This document shows, in pieces, positions 52,321 to 63,193 of a stretch of 64,000 nt of DNA. Below the pieces are notes generated by a model that worked only from the letters and a program-made list of their open reading frames with translations, had not been told where the DNA came from and did not search any database. The position numbers were made by a program, and so were the translations under genes. Source of the DNA: Truepera radiovictrix DSM 17093 (GTDB lineage: Bacteria > Deinococcota > Deinococci > Deinococcales > Trueperaceae); contig NC_014221.1 of assembly GCF_000092425.1 (NCBI RefSeq), positions 556,001 through 620,000 of the forward strand. The letters are read 5' to 3'. Each line of letters starts with the position of its first letter. Position 1 is the stretch's first letter.

Positions 52321-52427
52321 GGGTGAAGCGTTGACGCGTCGTTCACCGCTCATTGCCGCGATCTACTGCCTTCTACTTTCAGACGCTCTACCACAACCGC
52401 CGCGCACGGCATGTTAATTTATTCCTA

Positions 52428-53180
52428 ATGTTCACCCCCGTGCGCGTGCTTTCGAGTGGCGGTCCGGTGCGCGTCGAACTGGCGCGTTGGCGGGGCAAGC
52501 TCGTGGTCGTCAAACAGCTCCAGGGCGCCTCGCCGGTACTCGCCAACCGGTTGGGGCGCGAAGCGGCGGTCGTGACCCACCTCGAGCACGACCACATCGT
52601 GCCGCTTTTAGCCGTGCAGGACACCTCGCTCATCTACGCCTACTGCCCCGGCGTCACCTTGAGCGAAGCCCTGCGGGAGGGGCCCCTCAGTGTGGCCCTC
52701 AGCGTGCGCGTGACGACCGATGTGCTGTCGGCGCTCGAGTACGCCCACGCCAAACACGTCATCCACCTTGACGTCAAACCGTCGAACATCCTCATCAACG
52801 GCGAAAAGGCGATGCTGACCGATTTCGGCTTCGCCAAGGACTTGGCGCTCGCCGCGATCACCCAGCAGGGGATGTCGCTAGGCACCCCCAACTACATGGC
52901 GCCCGAGCAGTTCGCCGGCGAGCGCAGCGACCCGCGCAGCGACCTCTACGCCGTCGGGGCGGTGCTCTACCACCTGCTGACGGGGGCGCCCCCTTACGAG
53001 CGCGACCTCTTCCGCTTTCTCACCGGCGACCGCAGCGTCGTGCTCGCTCCCCTACCCGAGGAGGCCGCAGCGCTCCAAGGGGTCGTCACCAGAGCGCTCG
53101 AGTACGACCCCGACCGGCGCTTCGCGAGCGCCACCGAGATGCTCCGCGCGCTGCGCGCGGCGTTTCCGGGGCTAGCGTGA
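52428..53180 (+). CDS. Small soluble Ser/Thr protein kinase
   Basis: A 250-residue Hanks-type kinase domain with no membrane helix. VVVKQL holds the ATP lysine (K29), HLDVKPSNIL the catalytic loop (D115, K117), TDFGFAKD the metal site (D132) and GTPNYMAPEQF the activation segment end. The Gly-rich loop is poorly conserved, and the HRD arginine is Leu. TAATTT lies 7 nt before ATG 52428, so a leaderless start is likely. It overlaps holA by 4 nt, tying it to a replication gene. Confidence 0.9.
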   Translation: MFTPVRVLSSGGPVRVELARWRGKLVVVKQLQGASPVLANRLGREAAVVTHLEHDHIVPLLAVQDTSLIYAYCPGVTLSEALREGPLSVALSVRVTTDVLSALEYAHAKHVIHLDVKPSNILINGEKAMLTDFGFAKDLALAAITQQGMSLGTPNYMAPEQFAGERSDPRSDLYAVGAVLYHLLTGAPPYERDLFRFLTGDRSVVLAPLPEEAAALQGVVTRALEYDPDRRFASATEMLRALRAAFPGLA

Positions 53181-54115
53181 TCCTCGCGTTTAGCGGCGAT
53201 CCCTTTTTGGCCACGCGGGCCGCGCGGCGGGCGCTGCGGGCGCGCGGCTTTCGCGCCGAGGAGGTTACCGAACTCGGCGAGGGGCTCTCGGCCGACGGGG
53301 TGGCGCAGCTCGCCGCTCAGTCGGGGCTCTTCGGCCAGGTCGCGCTGCTGCTCGACTTCGACGCGGCCTTTAAGGGGCAGGCGGGGGTCAAGCCGCGCAA
53401 CGAGGTCCTCAAGGTGCTAGAGGGGATCCCACCTGACACCGTCGTGGTGGTGCTCGACCTCGCCGCGACCCCCGCCCGCCAGAAGACCTACGCCGCTTTG
53501 GGCCACCACGAGCACCTGCCGACGCCGCGCTTTAACGCCCTGACGCACTGGGTACGCGCCGAGCTGCAGGGCGCCGGCGTCCACTTCGACGACGAGGTGC
53601 CGGAGATGCTCACCGACCTTTTCGGCGAGGACCTGCCGAGCATCGCCGCCGAGATCCAGAAGCTCGCCGTGTTGGGCGAAAGGCTTTCAAGCGAGCGCGT
53701 CCGCGAGATCGTCAACCGCCCCGCCTCGCGCGACGCTTTCGACCTCATCGAGGCGGTCGCGAAAGGGGAGGCGGCGCGCGCGCTGTCGGTGATTCGCTCG
53801 CTCGTCGCGCAAGGGGAGGCGCCGCCCAGGGTCTTGGGGGCGCTCGTGTGGCAGTACAACCTCGTGGCGCGCACCGTCGCGCTCAAAGAGGGGCGCGCCC
53901 GCACCGACGCCGGGCTCGTCGCGCAGACCTTGAAGGTCAAACCTTTCGTGGCGCAAAAGGCCCTCGCGCTCGCCGCGCCCCTCGACGAAGCGCGCCTGGG
54001 GCGGCTTTTAAGCGCGCTCCTTAAGGCCGACGTGGCGATGAAAACCGGCAAGGACGAGCTGTGGGCGCTCGAGTCGCTGGCCCTAGAGCTCTCGAGCCTG
54101 GCGCGCGTGCGTTAA
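53177..54115 (+). CDS. holA: DNA polymerase III delta subunit
   Basis: A 312-residue clamp-loader subunit. The typical low-conservation pattern is present: ILAFSGDPFLATRAARR at the start, VVVVLDLAATPARQKTY, LTDLFGEDLPSIAAEIQKLA, RDAFDLIEAVAKGEAARAL and WQYNLVARTVAL. It opens the beta sliding clamp as part of the loader complex. The GTG start overlaps the kinase stop by 4 nt. Confidence 0.9.
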   Translation: MILAFSGDPFLATRAARRALRARGFRAEEVTELGEGLSADGVAQLAAQSGLFGQVALLLDFDAAFKGQAGVKPRNEVLKVLEGIPPDTVVVVLDLAATPARQKTYAALGHHEHLPTPRFNALTHWVRAELQGAGVHFDDEVPEMLTDLFGEDLPSIAAEIQKLAVLGERLSSERVREIVNRPASRDAFDLIEAVAKGEAARALSVIRSLVAQGEAPPRVLGALVWQYNLVARTVALKEGRARTDAGLVAQTLKVKPFVAQKALALAAPLDEARLGRLLSALLKADVAMKTGKDELWALESLALELSSLARVR

Positions 54116-54316
54116 GGCGCGGCGCGAGCTTCAGGTACGGCGAGCGCCGGCCGTGACCCTCCGACCTCGACGAGCCGTTTCGGTTGCGGCTAGAGCGTGC
54201 CCAACGCAAGGAGCGTTGTGAGCGCCGAATGGCTGGGCGCAAACGTTAGCGGCAGCCAGGCGCTTCCGAAAGGACACAGGGCGTAGGCCGCCGCGGATAA
54301 GGGGTATGCTCCGTAT
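54116..54316. other. Gap before meaB with leaderless promoter
   Basis: About 200 bp with no gene. A short hairpin CAACGC-AAGGA-GCGTTG (54202-54218) lacks a T-run. TATGCT (54305-54310) lies 6 nt before the GTG of meaB, the leaderless pattern. Confidence 0.5.
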
Positions 54317-55737
<1,421 letters not shown>

Positions 55738-55785
55738 GCGTTTCCATGCGTCTTCGGCCCTACGCGGCTGCAGCCCCGGCGCACG

Positions 55786-55845
55786 TATACTGGTCGGGTT
55801 AGGCAGCGCCCGCTTCCCGCGTCGGTCGCGCTGCCGCGTCGTTTT
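55786..55845 (+). promoter_or_regulatory. Promoter-like box and hairpin before hslO
   Basis: TATACT (55786-55791) is followed by GGCAGCGC/GCGCTGCC (55802-55835) and then GCGTCGTTTT. The hairpin plus T-run could be the coaD-operon terminator, or part of a structured hslO leader of about 125 nt. A second hairpin-prone stretch lies at 55869-55908. Confidence 0.4.
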
Positions 55846-55920
55846 AAACCGCTACATATCAGCAGGGTCTGCGTTGGCGCGGCGCGCCGCCAGCGCCCTG
55901 CCTGTTGCCGAAAGGACCCT

Positions 55921-56916
55921 ATGTCATACCTGCTGCGCGGCGTCGCCGCCGAGGGCGGTGTCCGCGTCGTCGCCGCCGACACGACCGCCCTCGTCGAAGA
56001 CGCCAGAACCCGCCACGACACCACGCCGACCGCGACCGCGGCGCTCGGCCGGACGCTCACCGGCGCCCTCTTGCTCTCGCACGTGCTCCTCAAAAACCCC
56101 CAAGACCGCGTGACGTTGCGTCTGCGCGGCGACGGCCCCCTGGGGGGGGTGATCGCCGACGCGGGGCTCGACGGCGCGGTGCGCGGTTACGTGAGCAACC
56201 CCAACGCGACGCTGCCGCCGCGGCCCGACGGCAAGCTCGACGTCGGCGGCGCGCTCGCTGGCCCGGAGGTGCGGGGCGACCTGCAGGTGATCCGCGCGCA
56301 CGCTCCCTACGGCGACCCCTACAGCAGCTCGGTCAATCTGGTGTCGGGGGAGATCGCCGAGGACATCGCGGTATTTTTAGCGCAGTCCGAGCAGATCAGC
56401 TCGGCGGTGCTCTTGGGGGTGTACCTAGAAGCCTCCGGCGTGGTGCGCTCGGGCGGCGTGATCCTGCAAGCGCTGCCGGGGGTCGACGAGGGGGCTTTGG
56501 CGCGCCTCGAGGCCAACGTCCGCGCCTTCGGCCAACTCACCGACGCCATGCGGCGCTCGAGCCTCTTGGAGCTTCTCGAGGAGCTCTGCGCGGGGCTGGA
56601 CTTTAAGCTGCTGACCCCCGACGCCCTGCCGCTGCGCTTTTCGTGCCGCTGCTCGGACGCCAAAGCCCTCGACGCGCTCGCCTACTTTACCCCCGAGGAG
56701 CGCGAGCGGATGATCGCAGAGGACGGCGGCGCCGAGGTCGTCTGTCACTGGTGCGGCGAGGCGCGTTGGCTCGGCCCCGAGGTGATCCGCACGATTTCGC
56801 GCGACGAGGTGCGCTGCCCCGCGTGCGGCACCCTGTGGTACCGCGAGGGGCAGGCGAAGATGGTCCGCGAGGGGGAGCGCTGCGCCTGCGGGCGCCCAGT
56901 GACGCTGCCTGCCTAG
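55921..56916 (+). CDS. hslO: Hsp33 redox-regulated chaperone with extra zinc ribbon
   Basis: A 331-residue holdase activated by oxidation. The core domain has HDTTPTATAALGRTLTGALL and the C-terminal switch has CRC...CHWC (C242, C244, C275, C278), the usual Hsp33 zinc site. After this, where most Hsp33 proteins end, about 40 residues add another four cysteines (C299, C302, C321, C323 in RCPACGTLWYREG and ERCACGRP), a probable second zinc ribbon. AAAGGA precedes ATG 55921. Confidence 0.92.
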   Translation: MSYLLRGVAAEGGVRVVAADTTALVEDARTRHDTTPTATAALGRTLTGALLLSHVLLKNPQDRVTLRLRGDGPLGGVIADAGLDGAVRGYVSNPNATLPPRPDGKLDVGGALAGPEVRGDLQVIRAHAPYGDPYSSSVNLVSGEIAEDIAVFLAQSEQISSAVLLGVYLEASGVVRSGGVILQALPGVDEGALARLEANVRAFGQLTDAMRRSSLLELLEELCAGLDFKLLTPDALPLRFSCRCSDAKALDALAYFTPEERERMIAEDGGAEVVCHWCGEARWLGPEVIRTISRDEVRCPACGTLWYREGQAKMVREGERCACGRPVTLPA

Positions 56917-56937
56917 TACCTGCTTTCTAAAACCCGT

Positions 56938-57354
56938 CTAGGGGGCGCTGCGCCTCGCGTCGGGTGGGGGGTGGCTCAGGATAGAGGCGATCACCGCATC
57001 GATCTCGGCTTCGGCCTCCGGATCGTCGCGGCGCCAGAGGTTGGGCATGTAGCTTCCGGGTTTGATCCCCTGGGGGTTGCGGAGCCAGCGGCGGAGGTCT
57101 GCTGGACTGTTTGGGAGCCTTCCGCCAGCGAGGTAGCGGCGGTTTCCGAGGCCGGTGAGGTCGGGGGCGTGCGTGCCCGACGCGACGCCGGCGAGGGTGT
57201 GGCAGTCGCCGCACCCTTTGGCCGTAAAGACCATGGCGCCGCGCTCAAGCAGCGCTGCGTCCTCTGGGCCGGGTGGGGTGGCGGCGGCGAGCAGCAGGAC
57301 GAGCGCGCCGCGGGCTAAACGGCGCGCTCTACAAGACAGGCTCAGATGGGGCAC
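56938..57354 (-). CDS. Exported c-type cytochrome
   Basis: A 138-residue protein with a signal sequence, one haem-binding site CGDCH in KGCGDCHTLAG and a likely methionine ligand in SYMPNLW. It is a small monohaem electron carrier outside the cytoplasmic membrane. It begins 9 bp after the alkaline phosphatase stop on the same strand, so the two are probably co-transcribed. Confidence 0.88.
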   Translation of the reverse strand: MPHLSLSCRARRLARGALVLLLAAATPPGPEDAALLERGAMVFTAKGCGDCHTLAGVASGTHAPDLTGLGNRRYLAGGRLPNSPADLRRWLRNPQGIKPGSYMPNLWRRDDPEAEAEIDAVIASILSHPPPDARRSAP

Positions 57355-57363
57355 CGGGGCGGA

Positions 57364-58860
57364 TTAAGCGACCGGGGTGTCAGGTAGGCTCGTGGTTTCG
57401 AGGATACCGAGCGCCTCCTCCTCGGTCATCGTCGGGTTCTCGTGCTCCACGCCGAGCGCTTCGGTCATCCAGGTGAAAAGGTGCACGTTGTCGACGAGCC
57501 CGATCTGCGCGGGGCGGCTGTTGGCCCCGTAGACGGCGACGGGCACCGGTCCGGCGGTGTGGTGGCTCGAGTTCCAGAAGAGGTTGATCCCCTGGTCGTG
57601 GTTGGCGAGCAGGTACGCGAGCACATTGGCCGCTCCCGAGGAGAAGGTGGGGGCGCGGATCTCGTCCTCGTCGCCGGCGGCGACCGCCGCGAGGCGACGG
57701 GCGTCACCCTCGGTCAGGCGCAGGTCCAGGTACTCCCGCGCCGCCTCGGCGATCTCGCCCGCCTCCGGCGCTTCGCCGAGCTGGGAGAACAGGTACTCAA
57801 AAGAGGCTCTATGCTTGGCGATGTTGTCAAACTGTACCGAGCTGTCGCGGTAGCCGCTGCCCGCGCCGTAGACCGCCCCGCCCCCCGTGCCGTGGTCGCT
57901 CGCCAAGATAAGCAGCGTGTCGGGGTGGCGGTCGATAAACGAGAGCACGACCTCCAGGGCGTCGTCGGCCGCCAGCGTGTCCCACAAGGTAGCGGCGGCG
58001 TCGGTGGCGTGGTTGGAGTGGTCGATGCGCCCCGCTTCGATCTGCAGCACGAACCCGTTTCCGTACCCCGAAAGAACCCGCAGCGCTTGACGCGTCATGT
58101 CGGCGAGGCTCGGGGTGTCGACGCCTTGGTGCACGCGGTCGATCTCGTAGGGGAGGTGACCGTTCGCAAAGATGCCGAGCAGCTTCGAGCCGCTACTCGC
58201 GGCGAGCGCCTCCTTGTTTTCGACGACGTCGTAGCCGCGGTTGCGAAACTCGGCGAAAAGCGGACGGCCGTCCTCGCGCAGGTCGGCCCGGAAAAAGCGG
58301 GTGCCGCCCCCCAAGATGACGTCGAGGCCGAAGTCGTAATAGAGGTCGGCGATGTCTTGCTCGGCGCCGCGGCCGGGGACGCTCACCACGAACCCGGCCG
58401 GGGTCGCGTGCGTCGCGGTGGTGGTGGTGGCGACGCCGGTGGCTTTGCCCGCCGCCTTGGCGAGCGCCATGATGGTGGTGAGTTCGCGGCCGTCGGGGAA
58501 CATGCTCAGCGAGCCGTTGACCACCTTGCGGCCGGTGCTCCACGCTGAGGAGGCCGCCGCCGAGTCGGTGACGATGCTCGTGAGGCTGCTACTGAGCATG
58601 CTGCCGGCGGCGCCCAGTGCGAAGAGGCGCTCGAGCGCGAGCGTGCGCTGCTGGTGCCGCGCGGCGTACGCCCGCGCCGCCCCGTAGTCCTCCCAGGTAA
58701 AGCCGTCGTAGCAGAAAAAGACGAGGTTGCGCGCGCGAAAGTCCGTGTCGGGGCGAATCACCTGAGCGCGAGCGGCCCCGGGGTAGAGGGCGCGCAGCTT
58801 CGACAAGCCGATACCGGCGGCGACGGCGAGCGAGCCCTTGAGGAAGCTTCTCCGGTTCAT
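57364..58860 (-). CDS. phoA: Alkaline phosphatase, Tat-exported
   Basis: A 498-residue exported enzyme with a twin-arginine signal (NRRSFLKGSLAVAAG). The alkaline phosphatase core is intact: nucleophile region VTDSAAASSAWSTGRK, HATPAGFV, EAGRIDHSNHA, ILASDHGTGG and HHTAGPVPVAVYG. It releases phosphate from organic esters outside the cell. AAGGAGG precedes the ATG. Together with the secreted nuclease it could serve phosphate scavenging. Confidence 0.93.
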   Translation of the reverse strand: MNRRSFLKGSLAVAAGIGLSKLRALYPGAARAQVIRPDTDFRARNLVFFCYDGFTWEDYGAARAYAARHQQRTLALERLFALGAAGSMLSSSLTSIVTDSAAASSAWSTGRKVVNGSLSMFPDGRELTTIMALAKAAGKATGVATTTTATHATPAGFVVSVPGRGAEQDIADLYYDFGLDVILGGGTRFFRADLREDGRPLFAEFRNRGYDVVENKEALAASSGSKLLGIFANGHLPYEIDRVHQGVDTPSLADMTRQALRVLSGYGNGFVLQIEAGRIDHSNHATDAAATLWDTLAADDALEVVLSFIDRHPDTLLILASDHGTGGGAVYGAGSGYRDSSVQFDNIAKHRASFEYLFSQLGEAPEAGEIAEAAREYLDLRLTEGDARRLAAVAAGDEDEIRAPTFSSGAANVLAYLLANHDQGINLFWNSSHHTAGPVPVAVYGANSRPAQIGLVDNVHLFTWMTEALGVEHENPTMTEEEALGILETTSLPDTPVA

Positions 58861-59007
58861 GCCGACCTCCTTCTTCAGCGTCCCGCCGCAGGGTAGCGGA
58901 TGGGTGTCAGCAGAGTTTCAGGGGCGCGGGCGCCCTTTAGAGCTTGGAGGCGCAGCGCTGTGCGAGCTGGTGCAACGCGGCTCCTCCAGCCGGTGTTAGA
59001 GTGCGCT

Positions 59008-59919
59008 GTGGCCATCTCGTGGGGCATGCTTGTCAACCTCTTTATCCTAGCCACGCTGTGGGGCAGCGCTTTCCCGGGGATCAAGCTGGGGCTCACCGGT
59101 CTCTCGGCGGGCAACCTTACGCTGCTGCGCTTTACGGTCGCGTCGCTCTGCTTCGCCCTCTTTTTGCTCGTAACGCGCAAGCGGCTGCTCCCCGACCGGC
59201 GCGACCTCCCTTACTTTTTCCTGGTGGGCTTTTTGGGCATTACGGTCTACCACCTAGCGCTCAACTACGGCCAGCGCTTCGTGAGCGCCGGGGCGGCGAG
59301 CCTGATCATCGCCACCGCCCCCGCTATTACCGCCGTGGTGGCGTTTTTCCTCCTCAACGACCGCCTCTCTTTACTCGGGTGGTCCGGTATCCTGCTCTCG
59401 TTTACCGGCGTGGCGCTTATCGTGCTCGGCGATGGCGGCGCGCTCTCCCTAAACCCCTTCGCCCTGCTCATCCTGCTCTCGGCGCTCGTCACGGCGTTTT
59501 ACACGGTGCTGCAAAAGCCGCTCTTGCGGCGCTACGAGGCCGTCGAGGTGACCGCCTTTTCGACCTGGGCGGGGACGCTGCCGCTCCTCGTCTTCGCCCC
59601 CGGCCTCGTCGCCGACGCTGCTGATGCGGGGCGCACGGCCCTTTTGGCGGCGGTCTACATCGGGGTGTTTCCGGCGGCGGTGGCCTACGCGCAGTTTTCC
59701 TACGCCATCTCGCGGCTCCCGGTGACGCTCGCGACGTCGTTTCTCTACGCGGTGCCGGTCTTTAGCCTCCTGTTCGCGTGGCTGCTACTCGGCGAGGTGC
59801 CCTCGGCGCTCATGCTCGTCGGCGGGGCGGTGGCGCTCTCGGGCATCGTGGTCGTGGGGTACGCGAAGGGGCGCGCGGCGCGGCGAGCGCACGCCGTCGC
59901 CGAGCCCGAGGGGGTGTAG
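59008..59919 (+). CDS. EamA/DMT-family transporter
   Basis: A 303-residue protein with ten hydrophobic helices in two EamA repeats (LWGSAFPGIKLGLTGLSAGN at the start of the first; GVFPAAVAYAQFSYAIS and LLGEVPSALMLVGGAVALSG in the second). GTG 59008 is chosen because TAGAGT lies 5 nt before it; the frame opens at 58900 without support. It moves an unknown metabolite across the membrane. Confidence 0.9.
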   Translation: MAISWGMLVNLFILATLWGSAFPGIKLGLTGLSAGNLTLLRFTVASLCFALFLLVTRKRLLPDRRDLPYFFLVGFLGITVYHLALNYGQRFVSAGAASLIIATAPAITAVVAFFLLNDRLSLLGWSGILLSFTGVALIVLGDGGALSLNPFALLILLSALVTAFYTVLQKPLLRRYEAVEVTAFSTWAGTLPLLVFAPGLVADAADAGRTALLAAVYIGVFPAAVAYAQFSYAISRLPVTLATSFLYAVPVFSLLFAWLLLGEVPSALMLVGGAVALSGIVVVGYAKGRAARRAHAVAEPEGV

Positions 59920-59989
59920 GTCCCTGCAGCTCGAGGCGTGTGGCGCGTAGACCATGCACCACGCGCACAAAAGCTGCCCGGGTCAGCGA

Positions 59990-60664
59990 TCAAAAGGGCG
60001 TGTAGGCGACCGGCCGCGGCGTCCAGAGCGGTTCTCCGTAGGCGGCGCCGATAAACGTCCCCCAGTAGGCGGCGCGCCCACGGCGGGTGCGGTAGATGTC
60101 GGGGGTGACGGTTTCAGAGGCCGCTTCGCCGGTGAATTGACTTGTGTAGCAGCGCACCGCCGCCTCCCACACGTCGATGTAGTCGCTCGTATCGACCACC
60201 AACGTCGCCTCGAAAGGGCCGTTACCCATGTAGAAAAAGAGCCCCTGAGGTTTAAACGGTTCGCCCGAAAGGGGGCTGTTCTTGAGCCCCGCGAGGTGCA
60301 CGGCGGCTGGGACGATGCGCGCCGCCGCGACGTGGTCGGGGTGGCGGTCGTTTTCGTGCGGGGCGACCACCACGCGGGGCCGCAGTTCGCGCAGCACGCG
60401 GGCAAGGTGCAGACGGCGGTCTTCGGAGTCGAGGATCCTCGAGTCGGGCCAGCCGAGGTTGCGCCGCACGCTCAAGCCGAGGATCCTCGAGGCGGCCTCG
60501 GCCTCTTTGGCGCGCTCTTCGGGCGTGCCTTTGGTCGCCGCTTCACCGCGCGTCAAGTCGATGATACCCGTGCTGCGCCCCTCGGCGTGCGCCCGCGCGA
60601 GGGTGCCGCCGAGCCCGAGTTCGGCGTCGTCGGGGTGTGGGCTGACGACGAGAAAATCAAGCAC
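59990..60664 (-). CDS. bshB1: PIG-L/BshB1-type N-acetylglucosaminyl deacetylase
   Basis: A 224-residue zinc deacetylase. FLVVSPHPDDAELGLGG and ENDRHPDHVAAARI give the metal and catalytic residues; IDLTRGEAATKGTPEERAKE and the C-terminal part match BshB1, which deacetylates GlcNAc-malate in bacillithiol synthesis. Bacillithiol occurs in Deinococcota and Firmicutes, in line with the proposed host group. The GTG start overlaps the plsY stop by 8 nt. Confidence 0.88.
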   Translation of the reverse strand: MLDFLVVSPHPDDAELGLGGTLARAHAEGRSTGIIDLTRGEAATKGTPEERAKEAEAASRILGLSVRRNLGWPDSRILDSEDRRLHLARVLRELRPRVVVAPHENDRHPDHVAAARIVPAAVHLAGLKNSPLSGEPFKPQGLFFYMGNGPFEATLVVDTSDYIDVWEAAVRCYTSQFTGEAASETVTPDIYRTRRGRAAYWGTFIGAAYGEPLWTPRPVAYTPF

Positions 60665-61289
60665 CCGAAACCTCTTTCTGGCTCCCGCTGGCGTGCTCGG
60701 TTTTGACCCCCAGGCGCCGTTCGGTCCCCTCGGCGAGGCGCCGGATGTTCTCGCGGTGCTTAAAGATCACCAAGCCGGCGAGCGTCACGACGAGAAACAG
60801 CTGCGGCGCGCTAAAGGGTCCCATGATCAGGAAAAAGATCGCGCTAAACATGGCGACCAGCGACCCGAGCGAGACGAAGCGGCCCAGGGCGATGGTGAAA
60901 AGCCCGACGGCGAGCGCCGCTAGGGTCGTCAGGGGGACGAGCGCGAGCCCGACACCGATGCTGGTGGCGACCCCCTTGCCGCCGCGGAAGCCCAAAAAGA
61001 CGTTGAAGTTGTTTCCCAGCACGGTCGCCACCCCCGTTAGCACCAGGCCCCACGCGCCGAGGCCCAGGGCGCTCGCGATCAGCACGGCCAAGAGCGCTTT
61101 GAGCGGGTCGGCCAGGACGACCAAGATGGCCGGCCAAAGGCCGACGGCGCGCAGCACGTTCGTCGCGCCGATGTTGCCCGAGCCGACTTTCTGGATGTCT
61201 ACGCCGTGCGCGCGCGCCACGAAGTACCCCGTGGGGAAGCTGCCGATCAGGTACCCTACGGTGACGCAGAGCAGGGTCACAGGGATCAC
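60657..61289 (-). CDS. plsY: Acyl-phosphate glycerol-3-phosphate acyltransferase
   Basis: A 210-residue membrane enzyme making lysophosphatidic acid. Motifs: YLIGSFPTGYFVA, GSGNIGATNVLRAVG and GFRGGKGVATSIGV (the three PlsY motifs), with five to seven hydrophobic helices. A GTG start with GAGGAG upstream is used. It is co-transcribed with bshB1. Confidence 0.95.
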   Translation of the reverse strand: MIPVTLLCVTVGYLIGSFPTGYFVARAHGVDIQKVGSGNIGATNVLRAVGLWPAILVVLADPLKALLAVLIASALGLGAWGLVLTGVATVLGNNFNVFLGFRGGKGVATSIGVGLALVPLTTLAALAVGLFTIALGRFVSLGSLVAMFSAIFFLIMGPFSAPQLFLVVTLAGLVIFKHRENIRRLAEGTERRLGVKTEHASGSQKEVSGA

Positions 61290-61534
61290 CGCGGGCTCCT
61301 CACAGGCGGGGCGGCGGGGCCGCTAGGGGCGTAGCGCGTCGTACCATACACCGATTGTACACGCGGCGCGAGGGGGGAGGCGGTGCCCCCGCCAGTGTCG
61401 CGGTCTCTAGGCGGCTCGGTGCGGGTATGGGTGCGGGTGTGAGGGGTGCCGCGCGCCGCACCACAAGGCGCACCACGAGACGCCACAAGACGCCACAAGA
61501 CGGGGTGCTACACGCGTGCGGGGTAGGCTAAACC

Positions 61535-63088
61535 ATGTCTCAGGAGACGCTCCTGCTCTTTGTACTCGCCGTGTTCGGCCTCTACAGCGTGCGCTGGACC
61601 CAGCGGCTCGCCCCATTGGGGAGCGAGCTGCCGCTCAAAACGCTCCTGGCGACGCTGCTCTGCGCGCTGTTGGGGGCGCTTAATCTCACCGGAGCACCCG
61701 CGCCCCTAGCGGTGCGCGCTCTGGTGCTCGTCCTCGGCGCCCTTTACATCTTGGCTCCGCTGATCCTGATGGGGCTCTCGAGGGCGCACCGCTACGACCT
61801 CGCAGCGCGCCTCGCCGACCTGCTCTACTGGACGCCCGCGGGGCGAAGCGGGATAAAGCGGCTGATCGCTCAGGTCGCGCTGCACCACGACGACCCCGAG
61901 GCCGCCCTGGCGCTCCTCCCCGAAGGCGCTGGCGACATCTTGCGGCTGCAGGTCTTCGCCCTGCAAGGGCGTTGGCATGAGGTGCTGGCGTCTCCGGTCG
62001 AAGGTGGGGGCGACAACGCCTTTTTGGGGTTGGCGGCGCGCGTGCAGGCGCACCTAGGGCTCCACGACGAAGCGGCTGCCGAGGAGGAGCTGGCGCGCAT
62101 GGTGGCGCGCTGGGAGGCGCAGGGCCAGGGGCCTTTGGGCTACCGCAGCATCACGCTGAGCCGGGCGCGCCTCGCGGCCTACCGCGGCGACCTCGCGGGC
62201 GCGCAGCGCGAGCTGCAAAACCCGCTCCCCGGCGTGCCCCCCTACCGCGTGCTCGAGATCCTCGCGCACGCCGCCGAGCGCGCCCACAACCCCGAAGCGG
62301 CCGGTCGGCTCTACGCGCAGGCGCACGCGTACGCGCCGCCGCGCGCGCGCGCGCGCCTGGGGGCGGCCGCGCACCGCTACGGGGTCGACCTCCCCGATAC
62401 GCCGCGCCGCCAAGGGGCGACGACGACGGTGATGCTCACCGGGTTTCTGCTCGCGCTCTACGTCGTGCAGCTCTGGGTCGACAACCGCTACGGCGCCCGC
62501 AGTTGGGCCTTGACCGCGGGATTTTTGACCCTCCCCGACGCGCGCGTGCCGGGGGCGAGCGCCCTGTGGCGCTACCTTTCTTACGCCTTCGTCCACGGCG
62601 GCGTGGTGCACATCGCGCTTAACGCGTGGGTGCTTCTAGACATCGGGCGGCTCTACGAATCGCGCCGCCCGTGGGGGAGCCTGCTCGCGGCCTTCGTCTT
62701 CGGCAGCGTGATGGGGGCTTACTTGACGTTCGTCTCGCAAGGTGGCGCGCCGCCGGGGGTGATCGGCGCCTCCGGCGGGGTGCTGGGGGTCGCCGGGGCG
62801 CTTTTGGCCGACACCTGGCGTGGGCGCAGCGCCCGCGACCGGCTGCTCACGCGCTCGTTGGTGCAGTGGAGCGTGCTCATCGTGCTCTTTTCGCTCCTCT
62901 TGCCCGGCGTGTCGCTGTGGGGGCACATCGGCGGTCTCGTGGGGGGACTGCTCTGGGGGTTTATGCGCCAGGGGCTGCCGCAGACGCCGCAGCTCGACCG
63001 CTACGCCGGTGTGCTCAGCGTCGCCGCCCTCGCCTACGCGCTCTTCGGCGCGCTGTCGTGGCTCGCGCGCTTTGCACCGCAGCTGTAG
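61535..63088 (+). CDS. Rhomboid-family intramembrane protease with TPR-like domain
   Basis: A 517-residue membrane protein. Two N-terminal helices are followed by a soluble helical repeat region (about 85-290) with TPR-like pairs, then six helices of a rhomboid: YAFVHGGVVHIALNAWVLLD, VIGASGGVLGVAGAL with the catalytic serine (GASG) and WGHIGGLVGGLLWG with the histidine. The Ser-His pair is intact. TAGGCT lies 5 nt before the ATG. The TPR part may deliver substrates. Confidence 0.92.
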   Translation: MSQETLLLFVLAVFGLYSVRWTQRLAPLGSELPLKTLLATLLCALLGALNLTGAPAPLAVRALVLVLGALYILAPLILMGLSRAHRYDLAARLADLLYWTPAGRSGIKRLIAQVALHHDDPEAALALLPEGAGDILRLQVFALQGRWHEVLASPVEGGGDNAFLGLAARVQAHLGLHDEAAAEEELARMVARWEAQGQGPLGYRSITLSRARLAAYRGDLAGAQRELQNPLPGVPPYRVLEILAHAAERAHNPEAAGRLYAQAHAYAPPRARARLGAAAHRYGVDLPDTPRRQGATTTVMLTGFLLALYVVQLWVDNRYGARSWALTAGFLTLPDARVPGASALWRYLSYAFVHGGVVHIALNAWVLLDIGRLYESRRPWGSLLAAFVFGSVMGAYLTFVSQGGAPPGVIGASGGVLGVAGALLADTWRGRSARDRLLTRSLVQWSVLIVLFSLLLPGVSLWGHIGGLVGGLLWGFMRQGLPQTPQLDRYAGVLSVAALAYALFGALSWLARFAPQL

Positions 63089-63193
63089 GCGCGCTCGTGA
63101 GGCGCTGCTCGGCCTCTGCTGGGCTCGAGTCCGCAGCGCGCGCGACGTTCGCTCCGGCGCGCCCGGCCGCGCCCCTAGATGCTACACTCACGC

